A stretch of DNA of 17,277 nucleotides from Lysobacterales bacterium (lineage in GTDB: Bacteria; Pseudomonadota; Gammaproteobacteria; Xanthomonadales; SZUA-36), in NCBI GenBank assembly GCA_013213875.1, contig JABSSV010000209.1, positions 1-17,277 of the forward strand, written 5' to 3'. Below are positions 1 to 6,308 of the stretch, piece by piece; within the stretch, counting starts at the first letter, position 1, and each line of letters begins with the position of its first letter. The notes beneath the pieces are model-generated. The model saw only the letters and a program-made list of their open reading frames with translations. It was not told the origin of the DNA and ran no database searches. A program made the position numbers and the translations under genes.

Positions 1-1
1 T

Positions 2-337
2 GCCCTGTTTAATCTGCAGGAGCGCGGCCGCCTGATCGTTAAGCCGGGTGAGGACGTCTACGAAGGTCAGGTGATCGGCATCCATAGCCGCGGTAACGAC
101 CTGACCGTTAATCCGCTGAAAACCAAACAGCTGACCAATATCCGCACGGTCATCAAGGACGAGAACGTGCAGCTCACGGCCCACCAGACGCTCACGCTGG
201 AACAGGCGCTGGAATTTATTCAGGATGATGAGCTGGTTGAGGCGACGCCGGAGGCCATCCGCATCCGCAAGCGCCACCTGCTGGAACACGAGCGCCGCGT
301 CGCGGAGCGGGCGGCGAAAAAGAACAGCGAAGCTTGA
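2..337 (+). CDS. typA: TypA/BipA ribosome-associated GTPase, C-terminal fragment
   Basis: This is the last 111 residues of a translational GTPase of the TypA/BipA family; the gene begins upstream of the window. The fragment carries the family's C-terminal signature: ALFNLQERGRL, YEGQVIGIHSRGNDL, VNPLKTKQLTN and LTLEQALEFIQDDELVEATP, followed by the basic IRIRKRHL tail. This C-terminal region is specific to TypA and binds the 70S ribosome near the A site. The protein supports 50S assembly and growth under stress or cold. The G domain lies outside the window, so its integrity cannot be judged. The gene ends in TGA and converges on the DAHP synthase gene 35 bases away. Confidence 0.95.
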   Translation, partial: ALFNLQERGRLIVKPGEDVYEGQVIGIHSRGNDLTVNPLKTKQLTNIRTVIKDENVQLTAHQTLTLEQALEFIQDDELVEATPEAIRIRKRHLLEHERRVAERAAKKNSEA

Positions 338-341
338 GTCC

Positions 342-364
342 GGGCCGGACGTTGTGTCCGGCCC
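342..364. terminator. Stem-loop between convergent typA and DAHP synthase genes
   Basis: A perfect 9-bp GC-rich stem (GGGCCGGAC / GTCCGGCCC) with a 5-base loop sits between the two convergent stop codons. Neither side has a U-tract. It is therefore not a canonical intrinsic terminator; it may stabilise 3' ends or act with Rho. Confidence 0.4.
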
Positions 365-372
365 ACCACGAT

Positions 373-1749
373 TCAGGCCTGATTGTGTTTGCGCACGATG
401 AGCATGGCCATTTCCAGGGCCTGCTCGTAGTTCAAGCGTGGATCGACCGTGGATTTGTAGGCGCGGCGCAGGTCAGCGTCGACCAGATCCCGCGCACCGC
501 CGGTGCATTCGGTAACGTTCTCGCCGGTCAGCTCCAGGTGCACGCCACCGAGACGTGAATGGTTGTCCCGGTGCACTTCGAAGGCCAGTTCCATCTCGTT
601 CATGATGTTGCGGAAGCGGCGCGTCTTAATGCCGTCGGCCGTGGATTCCGTGTTGCCATGCATGGCATCAGAAATCCATAGCACCGGCATGTCCGCATCC
701 TGTACCGCGCGAATCAGCGCTGGCAAACGCGCCTCAATCTGCCCCACACCCATGCGGTGAATCAGCACCATGCGCCCGGCCTCCCGGCGCGGGTTCAGCA
801 CTCGCAGCAGATCGACCAACTGCTGGGGTTCCACGGTAGGCCCGACCTTCAGGCCAATGGGGTTCTGAATGCCCCGCATGTATTCCACATGGGCATCCTG
901 CAGGCTGGCGGTACGCATGCCGATCCAGGGGAAATGCGTGGACAGATTGAAGTGTCCGGCCTGGCGCGGGACCTCCCGGGTCAGCGCCTGCTCGTAGTGC
1001 AGATGCAGGGCCTCATGGGAGGTATAGAAGTCCACCCGGCGAATATTGCCGGCCTGCTTGCCCGAGATGGTCTCCATAAAGTTGATGGAGCGCCCGATGC
1101 CCTCGGAAAGGCGCCGGAATTCCTCCGCCAGTGGCGAATGTTCGACCCAACCGAGATCCCAGTATTCCGGGTGATGGAGATCCGCAAACCCGCCGTCCAC
1201 CAGCGCCCGTACAAAGTTCATGGTCAGGGAAGAGCACGCATGCGCCTGCAGCAAGCGGCCCGGGTCGGGCACGCGCGCCTGCTCGGTAAATGCCGGCGAG
1301 TTGATGATGTCACCGCGATAGCTGGGCAGGGTGACGCCGTTCCGCGTTTCCGTATCAGAAGAGCGCGGCTTGGCATACTGGCCGGCGAAGCGTCCGATGC
1401 GAATCACCGGCATCTGCAAGCCATGCACCATGATCAGGCTCATCTGCAGCAGCACCTTGAGCCGGTTGGTGATGACGGTGGAATTGCATTCGGCGAAGGT
1501 TTCCGCACAGTCCCCGCCCTGCAGCAGGAAGCGCTCACCGCGTTGGGCCTCGGCAATCTGCTGGCGCAGGGTCAGAATCTCCCAGGAGGTGCCCAGCGGT
1601 GGCAATTGTGCCAATTCCTCCAGCGTACCCTGCAGCGCCGCGACGTCCGGATAGGTCGCCTGCTGCGCAGCCGGAAAGTTTTGCCAGGAATCAGGTGCCC
1701 CGGCCTCCGTGGCGGCACCCGCGATGTTTAGTAAATCGTTGCCATTCAT
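373..1749 (-). CDS. Class II 3-deoxy-D-arabino-heptulosonate 7-phosphate (DAHP) synthase
   Basis: This 458-residue enzyme catalyses the first step of the shikimate pathway, condensing phosphoenolpyruvate with erythrose 4-phosphate in the cytoplasm. It is a class II (plant/Mycobacterium-like) enzyme, unrelated in detail to E. coli AroF/G/H. The family motifs are present: LLQGGDCAE with the metal-ligand cysteine C81, KPRS with substrate-binding R129, and LPSYRGDIIN. Further ligands match H364 (DAMHGNT), E406 (HLELTGEN) and D436 (TVDPRLN), by analogy with the M. tuberculosis enzyme. The length fits the long type IIA form rather than the shorter phenazine-cluster form of about 405 residues. The ATG lies one base after the dsbB stop (TGATATG) and lacks a strong independent Shine-Dalgarno, so translation is probably coupled to dsbB. 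Confidence 0.95.
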   Translation of the reverse strand: MNGNDLLNIAGAATEAGAPDSWQNFPAAQQATYPDVAALQGTLEELAQLPPLGTSWEILTLRQQIAEAQRGERFLLQGGDCAETFAECNSTVITNRLKVLLQMSLIMVHGLQMPVIRIGRFAGQYAKPRSSDTETRNGVTLPSYRGDIINSPAFTEQARVPDPGRLLQAHACSSLTMNFVRALVDGGFADLHHPEYWDLGWVEHSPLAEEFRRLSEGIGRSINFMETISGKQAGNIRRVDFYTSHEALHLHYEQALTREVPRQAGHFNLSTHFPWIGMRTASLQDAHVEYMRGIQNPIGLKVGPTVEPQQLVDLLRVLNPRREAGRMVLIHRMGVGQIEARLPALIRAVQDADMPVLWISDAMHGNTESTADGIKTRRFRNIMNEMELAFEVHRDNHSRLGGVHLELTGENVTECTGGARDLVDADLRRAYKSTVDPRLNYEQALEMAMLIVRKHNQA

Positions 1750-1750
1750 A

Positions 1751-2260
1751 TCACTGTCCCGCCCTGCGGGTTTTGCGGTAAACCAGAAAAAGCGTCAGCA
1801 CGCCCAGGCCCAGATACCAGATCAGGGTCCAGGCGGGCATGCTGAGGCCCAGAAAATCCCATTGCTGCTCGGCGCAGCTACCGTCGCCGGTGAGCACCGT
1901 GCGCAGCACATCCATCATGGGCATGGTGTCCATCAGATAGGACAGACCCGGGCCGCAGTCCGGCACCTCATCGGGTGGGAGGCCCTGAATCCACACGTGT
2001 CGACCGGCGATCCAGGTGCCAGCGGCGGCACCAAGGGCCACCATGCTGCCATAGAACCAACGGCCGCGGCCATGCGGATTATGCACCGCTGCCAGCAGCG
2101 CCCAGGCACCGATCCAGACGAAAGCGACGCGCTGGAAAATACACAGGGGGCATGGATCCAGAAACAGCTGATACTCGGTGTAGAGCGCATAGGCCAGCAG
2201 CCCTGCACAGGCGATGGCAACACCCAGATACCACGTTCGCAAAGTCAATTTTTCCAGCAC
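1751..2260 (-). CDS. dsbB: DsbB family disulfide bond formation protein (quinone-linked DsbA oxidase)
   Basis: This inner-membrane protein reoxidises periplasmic DsbA and passes electrons to quinone. From the GTG start it is 169 residues, with four hydrophobic spans and both cysteine pairs. The first pair is in PCPLCIFQR (C37, C40) and the second flanks the long periplasmic loop (C102 in VPDCGPG, C129 in GSCAEQQW). GTG at 2260 is chosen because an AGGA lies 8 bases upstream and the N-terminus then matches family length. A TTG at 2287 would add nine residues; it has a stronger GGAGGT, but 13 bases away. The downstream DAHP synthase begins one base after this stop, so the two form an operon. 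The C-terminus is basic (YRKTRRAGQ), consistent with cytoplasmic placement. Confidence 0.93.
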   Translation of the reverse strand: MLEKLTLRTWYLGVAIACAGLLAYALYTEYQLFLDPCPLCIFQRVAFVWIGAWALLAAVHNPHGRGRWFYGSMVALGAAAGTWIAGRHVWIQGLPPDEVPDCGPGLSYLMDTMPMMDVLRTVLTGDGSCAEQQWDFLGLSMPAWTLIWYLGLGVLTLFLVYRKTRRAGQ

Positions 2261-2350
2261 TGCCCTGTTCCTGATCGTCGAGAGCAACGGCCCTGCTGCG
2301 ACCTCCGGTCCCGTCAGGCTTTACATGAATATGTGGCCGCTGCGCGTGTC

Positions 2351-2380
2351 ATCGTTACGGCTCTGATCATGAGCCGTCAA
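2351..2380 (-). promoter_or_regulatory. Candidate dsbB promoter overlapping a dyad
   Basis: On the minus strand a TTGACG (2380-2375) is followed after 17-18 bases by TAACGAT, a weak -10. Between them sits an inverted repeat, ACGGCTC / GAGCCGT (2357-2363 and 2371-2377, loop of 7). The -35 match is good and the -10 poor. The dyad could be an operator or may simply be a transcript hairpin. Confidence 0.3.
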
Positions 2381-2400
2381 CGCCTACAATGCAAGACACC

Positions 2401-2434
2401 AGGGGGGCATTTTTGGTTCCAGATCAGCCCCCCT
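2401..2434. repeat. G6/C6 inverted repeat upstream of the DUF427 gene
   Basis: Two perfect 8-base arms (AGGGGGGC and GCCCCCCT) enclose an 18-base loop. The element lies about 130 bases before the DUF427 ATG, downstream of a TACAAT. No U-tract follows, so it is not a terminator. It could be a leader structure or a protein site. Confidence 0.45.
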
Positions 2435-2560
2435 TCGCTGCGCCCTGCACCGTTCATTCACGGCCTCAGCGTAGACTGGAAGCATGTGCGATGACGGCAG
2501 CATAGAAACACCACGGCAGCGCTCCTGTAACCCCTGTAGCGGTCGGGGGCGACATTGATC

Positions 2561-3073
2561 ATGTGGCGCTATCGCGGACAGGAACGCCCCCCTTTCGCTA
2601 CCGATCCCCGGGATCAGGAAGAATCCGTATGGGACTACCCGCGTCCACCGGCGCTGGAAGCCTGTGATCGTCGGGTAACGGTGCATGCCGGCCCCGCGCT
2701 ACTGGCAGAAAGTTCGCGCGTCATACGGGTGCTGGAAACCGCCAGCCCGCCGGGCATCTACCTGCCACCGGACGCTGTGCAACAATCAAAGCTGCGGCTG
2801 CTGCCCGGCAACAGCTATTGCGAATGGAAAGGCCGCGCCAGCTACTGGGCCCTGCATGCTGATGACACCCAGCAAGCCGTGGCCTGGAGCTATGCCCAGC
2901 CGACGCCCCCTTTTGCCGCCATCGCCGGCTGGTTCAGCTTCTATCCCGGCCGGCTACGCTGCCGCCTCAATGGTGCGGAAGTCGCGCCCCAGGAGGGCGG
3001 ATTTTACGGCGGCTGGATAACCCCTGAGATCGTCGGGCCCTGCAAGGGCGGGCCCGGCACCTCAGGCTGGTAG
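2561..3073 (+). CDS. DUF427 domain-containing protein
   Basis: This 170-residue protein has the full DUF427 fold signature in order: ESVWDYPRPP near the N-terminus, a VLET...PPGIYLPPDAV strand, CEWKGRASYW, AVAWSYAQPTPPF, and the C-terminal PQEGGFYGGWIT with GPCKGGPGTSGW. The biochemical function of the family is unknown; no catalytic role should be assumed. ATG at 2561 is chosen over TTG at 2555 because ATG is stronger and spacing from the weak G-rich ribosome site is better. The gene is divergent from dsbB and convergent with rplQ, sharing the terminator at 3112-3136. It appears to be a single-gene unit. Confidence 0.88.
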   Translation: MWRYRGQERPPFATDPRDQEESVWDYPRPPALEACDRRVTVHAGPALLAESSRVIRVLETASPPGIYLPPDAVQQSKLRLLPGNSYCEWKGRASYWALHADDTQQAVAWSYAQPTPPFAAIAGWFSFYPGRLRCRLNGAEVAPQEGGFYGGWITPEIVGPCKGGPGTSGW

Positions 3074-3111
3074 CAAGCCTGCCCTCGCACCCGCCGGCAG
3101 CGATCCATAAA

Positions 3112-3136
3112 AAAACCCGGCACCAGGCCGGGTTTT
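3112..3136 (-). terminator. Intrinsic terminator of the ribosomal cluster (bidirectional)
   Basis: A 10-bp stem (AAAACCCGGC / GCCGGGTTTT) with a 5-base loop is followed on the minus strand by a run of seven T, starting 23 bases after the rplQ stop. In the plus direction four T follow the stem, so it can also end the DUF427 transcript. Confidence 0.92.
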
Positions 3137-3158
3137 CTCAAAGCGGTGGAGCGACGCC

Positions 3159-3545
3159 TCAGGCGTCAGCCGCCTCGTCGTCAGCACGCGGGCGATCAAC
3201 CAGCTCTACGTAAGCCATGGTTGCGTTGTCGCCGGCCCGGTGACCGCATTTCAGAATGCGCAGGTAACCGCCGGGACGTTCCTGATAGCGCGGGCCCAGC
3301 TCTTCAAACAGCTTGCCGACAGACTCCTTGTCACGCAGGCGGTCGAAAGCCGTGCGACGGTGGGCAACGCTGTCTTCCTTGGCCAGGGTGATCAGCGGCT
3401 CGGCAACGCGACGCAGTTCCTTGGCTTTGGGCAGAGTGGTTTTGATAAGTTCGTGTTTGAACAGGCTGTTGGCCATATTGCGGAACATCGCTTTGCGGTG
3501 CGAAGAATTCCGGTTCAGCTTACGTCCTGATTTCTGGTGACGCAT
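3159..3545 (-). CDS. rplQ: 50S ribosomal protein L17
   Basis: This 128-residue protein is the bacterial L17 of the large subunit, near the exit-tunnel side. It starts with the diagnostic MRHQKSGRKLNRNSSHRKAM. The core FRNMANSLFKHELIKTTLPK and VAHRRTAFDRLRD follow, and then GGYLRILKCGHRAGDNATMAYVEL. An acidic tail (RADDEAADA) ends it. It is the last gene of the cluster, 32 bases after rpoA, and ends just before an intrinsic terminator. Length matches E. coli (127). Confidence 0.98.
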   Translation of the reverse strand: MRHQKSGRKLNRNSSHRKAMFRNMANSLFKHELIKTTLPKAKELRRVAEPLITLAKEDSVAHRRTAFDRLRDKESVGKLFEELGPRYQERPGGYLRILKCGHRAGDNATMAYVELVDRPRADDEAADA

Positions 3546-3577
3546 GATCGTTTCCTAATCGTTCAGGGCGCCGACGC

Positions 3578-4564
3578 TCAGGCGGTAGCCAGAGCGGCCG
3601 GTGGCCAGTTTTCGAGTTTCATGCCCAAAGACAGCTCATGCTGGGCCAGAACGTCCTTGATTTCCGTCAGGGACTTCTTGCCAAGGTTCGGCGTCTTGAG
3701 CAGCTCAACCTCGGTGCGCTGCACCAGGTCGCCAATGTAAAGAATGCTCTCTGCTTTCAGGCAGTTGGCTGAACGGACCGTCAGCTCGAGATCATCGATC
3801 GGACGCAGCAGTATCGGATCCACTTCCTGCGCCTTCTCTTCCGCTACCGCTTCCGTCCGGGCCTTGAAGTCCACAAACACGCTCAGCTGGTCGGCGAGAA
3901 TGTTGGCAGCCAGTTTCACCGCTGCCTCGCAGTCCATGGTGCCATTGGTTTCAATGTCCAGCACCAGCTTGTCCAGGTTCGTGCGCTGCTCCACACGCGC
4001 GGCTTCCACGCTGTAGGACACGCGACGCACCGGGCAAAAAGACGCGTCCAGCTGCAGGCGGCCAATGGGGCGGCTTTCCTGATCACCAATGGTGAGCTGG
4101 TTGGCAGGCTGGTAGCCCACGCCGCGAATCACCTTCAGCTGCATGTTGATGCTGCCATCTTTGGTGAGGTTGCAGATCACATGATCCGGGTTCATCACCT
4201 CCACATCGTGGTCCACGGTGATGTCGCCAGCGGTGACCGGACCCACGCCGGACTTGCTCAGCGTCAGGGTGGCTTCCTCACGTTCGTGCATGACCAGTGC
4301 CACACCCTTCAGGTTCAGCAGCACCTCGATGATGTCTTCCTGCAGACCTTCAACCGCCGTGTACTCGTGGAGTACGCCGTCGATCTCCACCTCAACGATG
4401 GCACAGCCCGGAATGGAAGACAGCAGCACGCGGCGCAGTGCGTTGCCCAGCGTATGACCGAAACCACGCTCAAGCGGCTCCAGGGCAATGCGGGCACGGT
4501 TGGCGCTGACTTCGTCAACTCCGACCGCGTTGGGTTTCAACATTTTATCAATAGCATCCATCAT
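3578..4564 (-). CDS. rpoA: DNA-directed RNA polymerase subunit alpha
   Basis: RpoA (328 residues) dimerises to nucleate RNA polymerase assembly and contacts UP elements and activators. The N-terminal domain holds LEPLERGFGHTLGNALRR (R45 assembly residue) and GVLHEYTAVEG. A variable linker around residues 235-248 leads to the C-terminal domain. That domain retains the DNA-binding set R264, N267, C268, G295, K297, S298 and E301 in RSANCLKAE and TPNLGKKSLTEIKD, offset by one from E. coli. The first of two tandem ATGs is used because GAGGT lies 9 bases before it. The 58-base spacer after rpsD contains a strong hairpin. Confidence 0.98.
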   Translation of the reverse strand: MMDAIDKMLKPNAVGVDEVSANRARIALEPLERGFGHTLGNALRRVLLSSIPGCAIVEVEIDGVLHEYTAVEGLQEDIIEVLLNLKGVALVMHEREEATLTLSKSGVGPVTAGDITVDHDVEVMNPDHVICNLTKDGSINMQLKVIRGVGYQPANQLTIGDQESRPIGRLQLDASFCPVRRVSYSVEAARVEQRTNLDKLVLDIETNGTMDCEAAVKLAANILADQLSVFVDFKARTEAVAEEKAQEVDPILLRPIDDLELTVRSANCLKAESILYIGDLVQRTEVELLKTPNLGKKSLTEIKDVLAQHELSLGMKLENWPPAALATA

Positions 4565-4594
4565 GGGATGTGTACCTCACAAACGGTTCGAGAA

Positions 4595-4614
4595 CCCTCC
4601 GGCAGACCGGAGGG
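4595..4614 (-). repeat. Intercistronic hairpin between rpsD and rpoA
   Basis: A perfect 8-bp stem (CCCTCCGG / CCGGAGGG) with a 4-base loop starts 8 bases after the rpsD stop. It lies about 30 bases before the rpoA ATG. No U-tract follows, so full termination is not expected. Confidence 0.75.
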
Positions 4615-4622
4615 GTCAGGCA

Positions 4623-5249
4623 TTACTTGGAGTAGAGTTCGACGATCAGCTGTTCGTTGATCTCGGCCGGCAGCTCATCGCGGTCGGGCAGGCGTTTGAA
4701 CTCTCCCTCGGCCTTGTCACCATTGACGTCAACCCAGGCCGGAACCGTATCCAGCTCTGCCGCCAGCGTGATGGCCTCTTTAACACGCAACTGGTTGCGC
4801 GCTTTTTCAGTCATGGCAATCACGTCACCGGTTTTCACCTGGTAGGACGGAATGTTGACCTTGCTGCCGTTGACCAGCACAGACTTGTGTGACACCAGCT
4901 GGCGCGCTTGCGCACGCGTCACGGCGAAGCCCATGCGATAAACCACGTTATCGAGGCGGCCTTCCAGCAGGCTCAGCAGGTTTTCGCCGGTAGAGCCTTT
5001 CTGGCCCGCGGCTTTCTTGTAGTAGTTGCGGAACTGCTTTTCCAGCACGCCGTAAATACGACGTACCTTCTGCTTTTCACGCAGCTGCAGGGCGTAGTCC
5101 GACAGGCGCTGGCGGCGGCTGCTGCCATGCTGCCCGGGCGGCTGGCCCAGTTTGCATTTTGACTCGAGACCGCGAGACGGGCTCTTCAGGCCCAGGTCGG
5201 TGCCTTCCCGACGCGCGAGTTTACAGGTCGGTCCAATGTATCTAGCCAT
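4623..5249 (-). CDS. rpsD: 30S ribosomal protein S4
   Basis: S4 (208 residues) is a primary 16S rRNA binder that starts 30S assembly from the 5' domain. In E. coli it also represses the alpha operon. The N-terminal region reads MARYIGPTCKLARREGTDL. PPGQHG and REKQKVRRIYG follow, and the S4 RNA-binding domain begins near residue 94 (LLEGRLDNVVYRMGF, RQLVSHKSVLVNG). The protein ends in the conserved EQLIVELYSK. Only C9 and C32 remain of the possible zinc cysteines, so it is a zinc-free form. It lies 14 bases after rpsK. Confidence 0.98.
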   Translation of the reverse strand: MARYIGPTCKLARREGTDLGLKSPSRGLESKCKLGQPPGQHGSSRRQRLSDYALQLREKQKVRRIYGVLEKQFRNYYKKAAGQKGSTGENLLSLLEGRLDNVVYRMGFAVTRAQARQLVSHKSVLVNGSKVNIPSYQVKTGDVIAMTEKARNQLRVKEAITLAAELDTVPAWVDVNGDKAEGEFKRLPDRDELPAEINEQLIVELYSK

Positions 5250-5263
5250 GATTCTTCAGACTC

Positions 5264-5650
5264 CTAGACGCGGCGCTTCTTAGGCGGACGGCATCCGTTG
5301 TGCGGAATGGGCGTCACGTCCACGATGTTGGTGATCTTGTAACCCAGAGCGTGCAGTGCACGAACCGACGATTCGCGACCAGGACCCGGTCCCTTGACCC
5401 GGACTTCCAGGTTCTTGAGACCGTATTCCTGCGCCGTACGACCGGCCGTATCGGCTGCAACCTGCGCGGCAAAAGGCGTGCTTTTACGTGAGCCACGGAA
5501 ACCGGCACCGCCGGAAGTAGCCCAGGACAGCACGTTGCCCTGACGGTCGCTGAGGGTAATGATGGTGTTGTTGAAGGACGCGTGGATGTGGGCGATGCCA
5601 TCAACCACTGTGCGTTTTACCTTCTTTTTGCCTTTGCTCGGCTTAGCCAT
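5264..5650 (-). CDS. rpsK: 30S ribosomal protein S11
   Basis: S11 (128 residues) forms part of the 30S platform, close to the E site and the Shine-Dalgarno helix. It carries GIAHIHASFNNTIITLSD, the WATSGGAGFRGSRKSTPFAA block, and GPGPGRESSVRAL. The C-terminal VTPIPHNGCRPPKKRRV includes N118, equivalent to the asparagine converted to isoaspartate in E. coli S11. It is 14 bases downstream of rpsM, and its end is 14 bases from rpsD. Length is one residue less than E. coli. Confidence 0.98.
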   Translation of the reverse strand: MAKPSKGKKKVKRTVVDGIAHIHASFNNTIITLSDRQGNVLSWATSGGAGFRGSRKSTPFAAQVAADTAGRTAQEYGLKNLEVRVKGPGPGRESSVRALHALGYKITNIVDVTPIPHNGCRPPKKRRV

Positions 5651-5664
5651 TGCTCAATCCGTCC

Positions 5665-6021
5665 TTAACGTTTAATGGGACGACGCGGGCCCTTGCGGGT
5701 GCGCGCGTTGGTCTTGGTCTGCTGACCGCGTACGGGCAGACCGCGGCGATGCCGCAGGCCCCGGTAGCAACCCAGGTCCATCAGTCGTTTGATGTTCATG
5801 GCCACTTCGCGGCGCAGATCACCTTCTACGTTGAACTTCGCCACGGCGCCACGTACCGCTTCCACCTCGGGATCCGTCAGATCACGGATCTTGGTGGTCG
5901 GCACCACACCAGCTGCATCGCAGATCTGGTAAGCGCGCGTACGGCCGATGCCGTAAATATGCGTCAGGGCCACCCAAGTATGTTTCTGGACTGGCAAGTT
6001 GACACCCGCTATGCGAGCCAT
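5665..6021 (-). CDS. rpsM: 30S ribosomal protein S13
   Basis: S13 (118 residues) sits in the 30S head and forms intersubunit bridges B1a/B1b with 23S helix 38 and L5, while its C-terminal tail touches P-site tRNA. Visible motifs are MARIAGVNLP, YGIGRTRAYQIC (helix-two-turn-helix), DLGCYRGLRHRRGLPVRGQ and the basic tail TRKGPRRPIKR. An AGGAG lies 8 bases before the ATG. It is the first gene of the alpha-type block and follows a spacer containing a TATAAT promoter candidate. Length equals that of E. coli. Confidence 0.98.
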   Translation of the reverse strand: MARIAGVNLPVQKHTWVALTHIYGIGRTRAYQICDAAGVVPTTKIRDLTDPEVEAVRGAVAKFNVEGDLRREVAMNIKRLMDLGCYRGLRHRRGLPVRGQQTKTNARTRKGPRRPIKR

Positions 6022-6068
6022 ATCACGTACTCCTGCATTTCGTTCGGACCGATCGACGTAAACGGTCC

Positions 6069-6097
6069 ATTATATCCAATCGTTACTGCCGAATAAA
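6069..6097 (-). promoter_or_regulatory. Candidate alpha-block promoter upstream of rpsM
   Basis: A perfect -10 TATAAT (6074-6069) is preceded after 17 bases by TTTATT (6097-6092), a weak -35. It lies in the 104-base rpmJ-rpsM spacer. A start near 6062 would give a leader of about 40 bases to the rpsM ATG. A small stem (TGCCG / CGGCA, 6087-6103) covers the -35. Confidence 0.55.
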
Positions 6098-6125
6098 GCG
6101 GCAAGTCCTTGTGTCAGCGGGGGTT

Positions 6126-6239
6126 TCAGCCCTGGCGCTGCTTGTGTTTTTTGTCGGAGCAAATCACAAAGACCACACCACGACGGCGTACGACCTTGCA
6201 GTTCCGGCAAATTTTCTTGACTGAAGCTTGCACTTTCAT
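6126..6239 (-). CDS. rpmJ: 50S ribosomal protein L36
   Basis: This 37-residue protein starts MKVQASVKKICRNCK and ends SDKKHKQRQG. It is the zinc-binding (C+) form of L36: C11, C14, C27 and H32 provide the ribbon ligands. L36 binds 23S rRNA in the large subunit late in assembly. An AAGGAG 7 bases before the ATG supports the start. Its position between secY and rpsM is standard for Gammaproteobacteria. Under zinc limitation a C- paralogue elsewhere might replace it; none is in this window. Confidence 0.97.
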   Translation of the reverse strand: MKVQASVKKICRNCKVVRRRGVVFVICSDKKHKQRQG

Positions 6240-6275
6240 GGCAGCTCTCCTTCATCAAATAGCGAGGTCGCTCAG

Positions 6276-6288
6276 GGGCCTTCGGCCC
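6276..6288 (-). repeat. Short hairpin in the secY-rpmJ spacer
   Basis: A 5-bp stem (GGGCC / GGCCC) with a 3-base loop lies 20 bases after the secY stop, in a 69-base spacer. Flanking GAGG and CCTC can extend it. No U-tract follows. Confidence 0.5.
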
Positions 6289-6308
6289 AGCCTCACTTGG
6301 AACACTCG

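Larger units (their letters stand above)
2261..2560. other. Divergent intergenic region, dsbB / DUF427
   Basis: This stretch of about 300 bases has no convincing gene. It holds the candidate dsbB promoter and dyad, and a plus-strand TACAAT (2385-2390) that could be a -10 for the DUF427 gene but lacks a good -35. It also holds an 8-bp inverted repeat, AGGGGGGC (2401-2408) / GCCCCCCT (2427-2434), with an 18-base loop. The short ORFs crossing it have no Shine-Dalgarno and no recognisable protein features. Confidence 0.6.

Noticed and set aside
757..1731. 324-codon plus-strand open frame opposite the DAHP synthase
   Set aside because: Fully antisense to a gene with all catalytic motifs; low-complexity His/Gln/Arg/Gly composition and no family match.
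2384..2686. 100-codon minus-strand open frame in the dsbB/DUF427 spacer
   Set aside because: It overlaps the DUF427 start, has no ribosome site and no recognisable protein features.
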